Source: Notamacropus eugenii (lineage: Eukaryota; Chordata; Mammalia; Diprotodontia; Macropodidae). Taken from it: a stretch of 64,000 nt of DNA. Below, piece after piece: positions 10,393 to 19,164 of the stretch. The translations under genes were made by a program, and so were the position numbers. The stretch covers positions 338,932,151-338,996,150 of the forward strand of contig NC_092874.1 of assembly GCF_028372415.1 (NCBI RefSeq), written 5' to 3'. The notes under the pieces were generated by a model. That model was not told where the DNA came from, searched no databases, and saw only the letters and a list, made by a program, of their open reading frames with translations. How positions within the stretch are numbered: the first letter of the stretch is position 1; the number at the start of each line of letters is the position of its first letter.

Positions 10393-11392
10393 TTTTTTTT
10401 TTTATTATTAAATTTATTTATTTAACTTTTAACATTCATTTTCACAAAATTTTGGGTTACAAATTTTCTCCCCTTTTGTCCCCTCCCCGCACAAACACCA
10501 AGCATTCTAATTGCCCCTATGACCAATCTGCTCTCTCTTCTATCATCCCTCTCTGCCCTTGTCTCCATCTTCTCTTTTGTCCTGTAGGGGCAGATAGCTT
10601 TCTATACCCCTTTACCTGTTTTTCTTATTTCCTAGTGGCAAGAACATTACTCGACAGTTGATCCTAACACTTTGAGTTCCAACTTCTCTTCCTCCCTCCC
10701 TCCCCACCCCTTCCCTTTGGAAGGCAAGCAATTCAATATAGGCCATATCTGTGTAGTTTTGCAAATGACTTCCATAATAGTTGTGTTGTATAGGACTAAC
10801 TATATTTCCCTCCATCCTATCCTGTCCCCCATTACTTCTATTCTCTTTTGATCCTATCCCTCCCCATGAGTGTCGACCTCGAATTGCACTCTCCTCCTCA
10901 TGCCTTCCCTTCTATCATCCCCCCCACCCTGCTTGTCCCCTTATCCCCCACTTTCCTGTATTGTGAGATAGGTTTTCCTACCAAAATGAGTGTGCACTTT
11001 ATTCTTTTCTTTAGTGGAATGTGATGAGAGTAGACTTCATGTTTTTCTCTCACCTCCCCTCTTTATCCCTCCACTAATGAGTCTTTTGATTGCCTCTTTT
11101 ATGAGAGATAATTTGCCCCATTCAATTTCTCCCTTTCTCTTCCCAATATATTTCTCTCTCACTGCTTGATTTCATTTTGTTTTAAAGATATGATCCCATC
11201 CTATTCAATTCACTCTGTGCACTCTGTCTCTATGTATGTGAGCGTGTGTGCATGTGTAATCCCACCCAGTACCCAGATACTGAAATGTTTCAAGAGTTAC
11301 AAATATTGTCTTTCCATGTAGGAATGTAAACAGTTCAGCTTTAGTAAGTCCCTTATGACTTCACTTTGCTGTTCACCTTTTCATGGTTCTCT
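10393..11392 (-). other. HAL1-A 3' UTR with two related modules
   Basis: Read on the minus strand it carries the L1-like ORF1/ORF2 linker, then 'gggataggatcaaaagagaa' and a 'actacacagatatggcc' block, then an 'aactcaaagtgttaggatc' block. It then repeats a related series ('tatctgccctacaggacaaa', 'gatgatagaagagagagcag') ending in 'aaaatgaatgttaaaagtta' and poly(A). The first module ends where an L1 3' UTR would end, so the region looks like linker + L1 3' UTR + a second partial copy. The same arrangement is seen at 1600-2195 and 19170-19770. Confidence 0.7.
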
Positions 11393-12479
11393 TCATTCTT
11401 GTGTTTGAAAGTCAAATTTTCTTTTCAGCTCTGGTCTTTTCATCAAGAATACTTGAAAATCCTCTATTTCATTGAAAGACCATTTTTTCCCCTGAAGTAT
11501 TATAGTCAGTTTTGCTGGGTAGGTGATTCTTGGTTTTAGTCCTAGTTCCTTTGACTTCTGGAATATATTGTTCCATGCCCTTCCATCCCTTAATGTAGAA
11601 GCTGCTAGGTCTTGTGTTATCCTGATTGTATTTCCACAATACTTGAATTGTTTCTTTCTAGCTGCTTGCAATATTTTCTCTTTCACCTGGGAGTTCTGGA
11701 ATTTGGCCACAATGTTCCTAGGAGTTTCTCTTTTTGGATCTCTTTCAGGCGGTGTTCTGTGGATTCCTTGAATATTTATTTTGCCCTCTGGTTCTAGAAT
11801 CTCAGGGCAGTTTTCCTTGATAATTTCATGAAAGATGATGTCTAGGCTCTTCTTTTGATCATGGCTTTCAGGTAGTCCCATAATTTTTAAATTGTCTCTC
11901 CTGGATCTATTTTCCAGGTCTGTTGTTTTTCCAATGAGATATTTCACATTATCTTCCATTTTTCCATTCTTCTCTCTTTGTTCTGTGATTTCTTGGTTTT
12001 GCATAAAGTCATTAGCCTCCATCTGTGCCATTCTAATTTTGAAAACTATTTTCTTCAGTGAGCTTTTGAATCTCCTTTTCCATTTGGCTAATTCTGCTTT
12101 TGAAAGCATTCTTCTCCTCATTGGCTTTTTGAACCTCTTTTGCCAATTGAGTTAGGCTAGTTTTCAAGGTGTTAATTTCTTCAACATTTTTTTGGGTCTC
12201 CCTTAGCAGGGAGCTGATCTGCTGTTCATGCTTTGACTTCATGTCTCTCATTTCTCTTCCCAGCTTTTCCTCCACCTCTCTAACTTGATTTTCAAAATTC
12301 TTTTTGAGCTCTTCCATGGCCTGAGCCCACTGGGTGGGCTGGGACACAGAAGCCTTGATTTCTGTGTCTTTGCCTGATGGTAAGCATTGTTCTTCCTCAT
12401 CAGAAAGGAAGGGAGGAAATGCCTGTTCGCCAAGAAAGTAACCTTCTATAGTCTTATTTCTTTTCCCTTTTCTGGGCAT
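11393..12479 (-). CDS. HAL1 ORF1 protein (L1 ORF1p-like), one frameshift
   Basis: The start is the ATG at 12479 (MPRKGKRNKTIEGYF…). About 360 codons in two overlapping frames (12479-12033 and 12121-11393), connected by one single-base-type frameshift near 12033-12045. Order of parts: short basic N-terminus with the motif NKTIEGYF; acidic DEEEQ stretch; coiled coil (about residues 60-150, 'EELKKNFENQVREVEEK', 'QMEKEIQKLTEEN'); RRM-like core ('DNLKIMGLPE', 'IIKENCPEIL', 'IHRTPPERDP'); C-terminal domain ('RKKQFKYCGNTIRITQDLA', 'RDGRAWNNIFQKSKELGL', 'YPAKLTI'). This is the RNA-binding, trimer-forming chaperone of L1-type retrotransposition. Family knowledge gives it no enzyme activity. I see no ORF2 behind it. 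Confidence 0.88.
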
Positions 12480-13319
12480 TTTCCCAGCCAGTGACTTGAC
12501 CTCTGAATATTTTCCTCACACCCACCTCACCTCCTGATCCTCCCAGCCCGTGTTTGTGGTCTGAGATTCAAATGCTGCTTCCAGCCTCAGGGCTTTTGGC
12601 GGGAGCAGGGCTGCTATTCAGTATGAGATTATGTTCTGGTGCTGAGATCGGGGCAGGGCCACCTCTCAGGCTCAGTTCCCTCAGGGGGTTTATGCACAGA
12701 CCTTCCGCAATGGATTCAGGCTCCCGCCCGCTTGGGGAGCCCCTGTCTGCAGCCGCCTCTCAGCTTCTACCTCCCGGGGGGGGCCTGAATTATGGGACAC
12801 CCCACTCCCCTCTCGACCCGCCAAAGAGACTCTCTCACCCACCCCTGTCACCTGTGGGTGGAGGGACTTGTGCGGCCGCTGGAGATCCCGTCCCTGAAGC
12901 CTGCTTGGATCTGTTTCTCTCGGTGCCGCAGCCGTGGGTGCAGCAGGTCTGGGCTGGGCTTTGTGTCTGCAGCACGACGGACCTTTTGCGAGAGGTTTGC
13001 AGATCCCTCTGTGGGTGGAGGGACCCGCGTGGCCGCTGGATCCTGTCTGTGAAGCCTGCTCGGATCTTTTCCTCTCGGTGCCGCGGCCGCGGCAGGGCTG
13101 CACTCAGCTCCCAGTCCAGGCGCCCAGTCCCCAGCGCGAAGGACCCCCCCGCGAGAGGTTTGCAGGTCTCGGAACAGAAATCTCCCTCGCTCCAATGTTC
13201 CGTGGCCTCTGGGTGCGGAATTCGCCGTGAGTTACTTCCCTGTAGCCATTCTATGGGTTGTGGGTTCAGAGCTATGTGTATGTGCGTCTTTCTACTCCGC
13301 CATCTTGGCTCCGCCCCCC
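12480..13319 (-). promoter_or_regulatory. GC-rich HAL1-A 5' UTR/promoter with ~160-bp tandem units
   Basis: CpG-rich in an otherwise AT-rich window. On the minus strand the element begins GGGGGGCGGAGCCAAGATGG. The CCAAGATGG core (plus strand 13300-13308) matches the YY1 site type that sits at the start of primate L1 and fixes its start site. Two imperfect tandem units of about 157-163 bp are visible on the plus strand: 12852-13008 and 13009-13170, both starting 'ctgtgggtggaggga' and both carrying 'ctctcggtgccgc' and 'gcgagaggtttgcag'. The long open frames across this part on either strand come from GC-richness and lack of stops. I do not treat them as genes. Confidence 0.75.
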
Positions 13320-13334
13320 TGGTTGTGTTTTCTT
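13320..13334. repeat. Target-site duplication of HAL1-A (5' side)
   Basis: tggttgtgttttctt, identical to 10378-10392; it directly abuts the GC-rich 5' end of the element. Confidence 0.93.
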
Positions 13335-13436
13335 AAGGAAAAAAATAAATATTTGATTCTCCATGGTGAGTCTTTATCATATCAGACTTCATTAAAAGTT
13401 TGTTTTTTATCCTCAAGTTTGTACTCATATGTGTAA

Positions 13437-13437
13437 A

Positions 13438-13470
<33 letters not shown>

Positions 13471-13490
13471 CCGACACACACACTTTCAAT
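13437..13490. repeat. (CA)n microsatellite
   Basis: CATACATA followed by a pure CA run of about 30 bases, then an interrupted CA run. Confidence 0.95.
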
Positions 13491-13491
13491 C

Positions 13492-14540
13492 AATAACATT
13501 TCTAGATCAAAAATCAGACTATGCACCATTATCTTCACCTTACTCAACAGAATAAGATGGTGCAGAGCTGTCTCTTTTTTTTAATGGAAAGAAAAAAAAA
13601 TCCTGCATGCTATATAGAAAGGACTGGGGTGGAAAAGGCATAAAAAGGCAAGAAACACACGTTGTCCTGTTACTAACTGTGTTATTTTTGATTTATGATG
13701 CATATGAACAAAAATAGTTAGAACATCAATGTCTAACATTTAGAATAGATTTATATCTATGATGCCACATTATTTTTCAATATCATTCAAAGTCTATTAT
13801 TCACCACAAAAGACCAAGACTCTTAAGAGATAAGATTTGTGACTGATGTGCTATACCTAGTGGGTGGATGCCCAAGTACTAGTAGTATCATTCAACAAAA
13901 TAACTTAAATCAGTCAAACAGTGAACCATACATAGTGACACATAGGTTTTTCCCAGTGGATTTGTTGTTCTTATTTTTCTTCCTTATATTCAAGATTTGT
14001 GGAAAGATGATGCAGGTTAACTTAGTAACTGAAGGAACCTAAGGTTACCATTACATTAAGGGAAACTTTGTAGGTAACCTTTAGTGCAAATGCAAATAAA
14101 GAAAAATGTATAAATTGGGCAAATTTTTATTTTATTTATACTTTTATCACTTTGAAGCTCATTTATTTACAAATAAGGCCAGCTTGAAAATAGCTTGGTT
14201 GCTGTAGCTAAGTATTCTTTTGATGCCTAGAAGAGAAGGCCCCTTCTTCCTCAAATCACTGAAGCATTGTTTGCTCACTCTGCACTGTGTTCATCGATTT
14301 AACTGAAAGAAAACAGGAGGAATTTCATAACTAAAGCACCCAAATCAAGCTGTGTGTACCAAATGTGAAATCAACTTGCTGCAATCATAGATTCACTTGA
14401 AGGAGGAGCTGTAGGGAAGGTCTAGATAAGCATTCTACATTATTCTGGAAGTGGAAATGGGATGAATCTAATGGATTCCTTCTGATTGACTTTTTTTATG
14501 ATAATACCTTTTAAGTGTTAGCTGCTATTCTATTCAGTTT
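13492..14540. other. Unrecognised sequence
   Basis: No gene or repeat family recognised; short open frames only. Confidence 0.4.
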
Positions 14541-14680
14541 CCTCAACCATAAATATGGTTAATAACAACACCTACTTCACAGGGTTTCTATGAAGATTAA
14601 ATGGGATAATATTTATGAAGCTTAGTACAGTGCCTGGCACATGGTAGGTGCTATATAAATACTAATGTCCTTATCCCTTC
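14540..14680 (+). repeat. MIR/CORE-SINE 3' half
   Basis: 'cagtttcctcaaccataaat', 'cacctacttcacagggtttc', 'agattaaatgggataatatt', 'agtacagtgcctggcacatg' and 'gtaggtgctatataaatac' appear in the MIR order. Well conserved for an old repeat. Confidence 0.85.
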
Positions 14681-16130
14681 TCCTATTCCAGTAGAAATCA
14701 GAGGAATACGTCTATTCCATGGATGACTTGAAAATACCAAATAGTCCTAGGACTCATCAGCAACCATTTATGAATTGACTTAGAGCTTCGGTGATCCTCT
14801 GGAATGGGAACCAGCATCAAGGTGTATCAACAGAAATATGTGTCAAAAATGTAATTGGGATTATTGTTTCTGCTGCTGTTATTTTCTAATTTCATTCACA
14901 CTATTTGTGTTTTTAGCTTAGACTCAGATTTTGGATTTGAACCCTCAGCAGAGATGAGGAGATAAATTAAAAAAATCTGAGGACTCAAAACTTGATCCAA
15001 GTATCAAAGAACAAATAAAATTTAGAAATTAGTAAAGAAGAAAGCCCTAAAGTCAAAGGTAATGGTTCTTTGGATTAATTTTGAAATGGAAGGGGTAATT
15101 AAGAAAGTATGGTTCATTAAAACCTAAGCCCTAAGCATAGATTCCTTAAAAGAATGTACCCCTATAACTTCTTTCTGTTTTGTTCCAATCCGTTATTTTC
15201 CTTACATTCTAGAAGGCAGGGATAAAAGTAAGGTCAATCCCCTGCACAGATGAAAAAGATAGCTATCTAGGTAGTGCAATTGCCTTGACCCACTGAGTTG
15301 GCTCACCTGACCCTAAATATCTATTTAATGGAACTACCAAAGGACTAAAATACTCACAATTATAAGTCCATTTTTTAAAAGTTAAAAGATTATATCTGAG
15401 AGTCTCTTATTTAAAAGTATAAGTAAAATACTCTAATGAAAGATGTAATTTTTTTGTCCCATCAAAGTTCATGGACTACATGAAATAAATGCATGAAACT
15501 TTCAGCTTTTTTGTATCATCTTTCAAGAAATCTTCTATGATTACAGGCATAAGCATGGGAGACACCTTTTGAGAAGACAGATTTTAAGATACTATTTTGC
15601 TGTACTGAATCAAATGTATTTTTTTGTTTTAACATAAGCAAGCTGTATGATGACATTTGTTATTGTCTACATCATGCAGGTGTCTAATTATACAGATGTG
15701 GTCATCTATAGAAAAACCTGTGAAAAGGTAAAAACCTACCGATTTCATTCTTATACTTCTGCCAATTATGTACTTGGCATGTGCATATGAAGCTAAGTTT
15801 CAAAATGGGAAAGTAGGAAAATATTTTGTTTGGTAATTGATGTTATATCATCAACTTTGTCTTTTATTCTTGGTAATAAAATGATCTGAGATTTGTTTTG
15901 GGGTTCCTGGTATCTTCCCCTCTATCAAATGCCTTGATAATTGATCTCTCAATGTGTCTGTGTATATGTAATCTAATCTAGTTGCTCTGTCCATTGCAAT
16001 ATTATTTCCACTTTCTCACAAAGCATATCTCGGTTTGGCATATAAAAGTCCAAATGGCATGGCTCTACTTTATGAGACAGTTGATTATTAAAACCTTTAA
16101 ATAAATTTTTCTATTTTTAACTATTTTTGT
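14681..16130. other. Unrecognised AT-rich sequence
   Basis: No gene or named repeat recognised. Part of it may be flank or undetected body of the LINE remnant that follows. Confidence 0.35.
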
Positions 16131-17255
16131 GCTTTCAATTTTATCCTTAAATGCCCTCTGCATGTCATGCAGTGAATCTCTGATAAAATTTGATTTTGCC
16201 AAACTTTCAACTTGATTTTCCTTCTACTAATTGTTGTCATTTTGTGTTTTAATATGATTTATAACATGCTACCACTTTCTTCCATATAATTTTACAAATG
16301 GGTTGGATTTATAGTCAAGACCATTATTTCTTTTGGCTGTTATAATTCTTTGCTTATCAAGGAGATCAAGTGTTAGTTTACTGAGATGGATTAGAGGCTT
16401 TTGTGGCCTAATTGTCTTGCTATTCAATTCACTTATATCATTGTTTCTATTACGAAACTTATAATTGGTATTGCTTTCTTCTCCTGTGTCCATTTCTCAT
16501 TTTTTAGTTTTAGTCATTTATTTAACAAGGGCAAATTAGAGTTTATGATTTCATAGGATCACAAATGTGGAGCTAGACAGGACTTCTGAAACTATTCAGA
16601 TTGGCTCCATCATTGTGCAGATGTAGAAATTGAGATCCAGTAGAGAATGTAACAGGTATTGAACCCAAATCTTCTGAGTGGAGAGAAAGTTCTCTTCCCT
16701 TTATATCACTTATCTTTCTTGGATAACACATTTCTCTCGCTTTTATTGTTATTTTTATCTTTACCTTTCTTTTATCTTTTGCCTTAATAATTCAGTAGGT
16801 TCAACTGTGCACAGGCAATTAATTTGAAAGTCAATCTCCCAGAAGAAATGAGGATTTTATAATGCATTAAAACATATTCAATTTCATTTTTGTTGTTGCT
16901 ATGTAATTAAGGACTCAGCATGTCTAGTTATTCCCAATTCTTTTCTTGAAGAAAAACACTCATGATGTTTAGCCATGAGACCTCGTGGTACTCTGCAAGA
17001 CTTTGGCCCCTCTGATTGCTTTTTCCTGACCAACTTTCCAAAGTATTCTCCATCATCTTCTCAAGTGGACAATTCTCCATCATCTTCTTTTCAGTGGAGT
17101 CACTGAATATCAAAGTGTGTGTAGAATTGAAGCTTATTTTGTTCACCAATATCCATTGCAGAGGAAGAGGAACGAGAGAGTTTTATCGAGATCTTTGTAG
17201 AATTTTTCCAACACCTTGTCCTCTGCAGCAAATGTTGATGTCATGCTGTAGTCAT
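16130..17255 (-). mobile_element. Probable RTE-type LINE remnant, split by MIR-like piece
   Basis: The minus-strand frame 16493-16269 reads '…LSKLTLDLLDKQRIITAKRN…LDYKSNPFVKLYGRKW'. This resembles the linker between endonuclease and reverse transcriptase in RTE/BovB LINEs (LSxETLxLLxKRR…). A paralogous stretch lies at 22800-23240 on the same strand: the 50-bp block near 17185-17240 (…tttgtagaatttttccaacac…gcagcaaatgttgatg) matches 23158-23210 at roughly three bases in four. The RTE assignment is inference from a short motif. An old, undefined LINE is the safer statement. Confidence 0.38.
16555..16710 (-). repeat. MIR-like fragment
   Basis: 'catcattgtgcagatgtaga', 'aattgagatccagtagagaa' and 'tattgaacccaaatcttctg' follow the reversed MIR order (…ttttacagatgaggaaactgag…ttcgaacccaggtc). 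Diverged. Confidence 0.5.
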
Positions 17256-17349
17256 AAAATATAGTCAGAAATGTGAGAGTTGGGTAAGAACTTATTGATC
17301 GTCTAGATGCTTATTTAATCCTTTTATTTTATAAAGGAGCAAAACTTTA

Positions 17350-18100
17350 TTACCTATAATCTGAGAATATTGTTCAGATTAGCTATATGTCACCTAAGAA
17401 TATAGCACCCTATTTATCACCTAAGAGTATAGGAGAAGGGGAAATAAGACAGGCAAATTTCATGAAAGGAGCCAATCAGGAAAGGTCCCAGACTTGAGTA
17501 CCTATAATCTTTGAAGAAAAGAAAAAGGTCTTGTTTGGGATTTCAAATAAGGGACCCTGGAAGGAATTACATGGGAATGTTATGAGAGCAAAAAGGAATT
17601 GAAGTGGAAACTGGGAAAGTGAGGAAAGCAACATTTCCATACTTCACAATTTGACCGAGGGTTATCCCTGTGCCAAGACAGTCTTCCTTATTTTAGCTCT
17701 CAATATAGCCTTTTGATACTTGAAATTGTTAATTGTCATGGATTTAATCAGTACTTACACTATAACTTCAAAGTTTCACTAGTCATTCAGTCACTTCCGG
17801 ATGGGTATTTGGAAACAGAAAATTTTGCTTCAAGTCTTAGTCTCTCAATTTCTCACCCTTCCACCCCCACCCCAACCTCTACTTCTGCTGTAACATGATC
17901 ATACTGTTAAACTACAGCTAAATTGTAAGATTTAATCAGTTTATTTTTTTAGTCATTTTATATTTTAGTCATTCTTATTAGAAACTGAAAAATGTGGCAA
18001 TGATACTCTTTCCTATCTTTGCCTATCTCTTTCCAACTTACTAGTAAGAGAAAAGATAAAGAATCTTAGGATGGCTAATGGAAAATAGATTAGATCTTTA
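17350..18100. other. Unrecognised sequence
   Basis: No gene recognised. The run just before it (17255-17345) carries a weak piece of a MIR-like repeat. Confidence 0.4.
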
Positions 18101-18104
18101 ACTA

Positions 18105-18290
18105 TCCCAAAGATTAAGAAGATATGGATTCCATTCCTACTTTACCATTTTCTAACCCTGTGGTCTTGAGTAAACTTTGCAAGTTTTATTTTGCTCATCT
18201 ACAAAAATAGAGATAACAATCCTTACTTTCCAAGGTAACCAATTTTAAGCAATAAAATTTCTAAAACTACTCATGAACATTCACAAGAAA
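18105..18290 (+). repeat. MIR/CORE-SINE, diverged
   Basis: 'ggattccattcctactttac', 'ccctgtggtcttgagtaaac', 'tttgctcatctacaaaaata' and 'agataacaatccttactttc' follow the MIR order. Confidence 0.65.
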
Positions 18291-18299
18291 AGTTTTGTT

Positions 18300-19160
18300 G
18301 ACTTTGAAGAGAGGATCTATGAATCTAAGAATGACATTCCAGGTTATATTTCTTCTATTTGTGAAGATAATGACAAACTGTATTAATTCAGTTATTAATC
18401 TATAATCCTGTTCGTAGACATTGTCGCACAAATATACAACATGATCTCTTCATGCCTCTTCATGTTGCTTCCTTATTATCATGGATCTTCCATAATTTGA
18501 CCAGATAAATTCCATTTAAAGTTCATGAGGCCTTACTATGCTTTTTTTTTGTATTTTCTGAATATTATTATAGCACTTATACTGATATCAGTTATCCCTC
18601 ATTTTCATTACATGAGCATCCTACCCTTTTGCATTTCTAATAACATTTTTTTTTATTTTATATTTTATTCCAGTTTACTGATATTTACTGAGAAAATGTC
18701 GCAAAGATAGAAATTACAAAGTATTTCCACCCAACCCTGGGAGTACAGGTCCTGGAAAGAATAGACTCAGTCTTAAAGTATTTCCTACAAAGTATTTGCC
18801 AATCCAAGTTCACTTCCAATATATTTGCATATATTTTGGATTATTTGCTCCTTCTTCCTTTACCTCTACTACTATACTGAGTTAAGCAAGTTGCTTTGGA
18901 CTGTGTTGTGTCTGGAGGTTAGATATCTGCTTTGTTTTGCTGATATTTCAAAGTTTACAGTTTTGTAGCCTACTCTTTTACCTAAAAGCAGGAAAGTGCA
19001 AATAAAAAGAAGTAAAGAAAAGAGATCTGTGTTCACAAACCTCATGTCAATTTGAGTGTAGAAATGAAGCCTTGAGTTCTCTTTCCATATTAGAAGCTTA
19101 TGGTATGTTTTTCTTACTCAAACCAGTTAGGCAGGAAAGAAATCCCAGATCATCAGGTAA
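18300..19160. other. Unrecognised AT-rich sequence
   Basis: No gene recognised; a small I/F/Y-rich open frame at 18525-18710 is low complexity. Confidence 0.4.
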
Positions 19161-19164
19161 ATGA

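Larger units (their letters stand above)
10393..13319 (-). mobile_element. Full-length HAL1 (half-L1) retrotransposon, HAL1-A
   Basis: A 2.93-kb element on the minus strand: GC-rich 5' UTR (13319-12480), ORF1 (12479-11393), 3' UTR (11392-10405) and a clean poly(A) tail (T-run at about 10391-10403). Perfect 15-bp target-site duplications flank it, and the insertion point TTTTCTT/AAGG fits L1 endonuclease preference. There is no ORF2 and no sign of one: the L1-type linker runs straight into an L1-type 3' end. That is the defining structure of HAL1 elements, which must borrow an ORF2 protein from an L1. The clean TSD and tail and the nearly open ORF1 point to a fairly recent insertion compared with the second copy at 19.2-22.0 kb. 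Confidence 0.9.

Noticed and set aside
12480-13319. CpG island of a host gene promoter
   Set aside because: The GC-rich block is bounded exactly by a HAL1 end with a target duplication on one side and ORF1 on the other, so it belongs to the retrotransposon.
12554-13336. A 260-codon open frame on the plus strand, plus several others on both strands
   Set aside because: It lies antisense in the GC-rich HAL1-A 5' UTR, where stops are rare. It has no recognisable domain, is rich in Ser, Arg, Pro, Leu and Gly, and stops at the element boundary. An antisense ORF0-like product cannot be excluded but nothing supports it.
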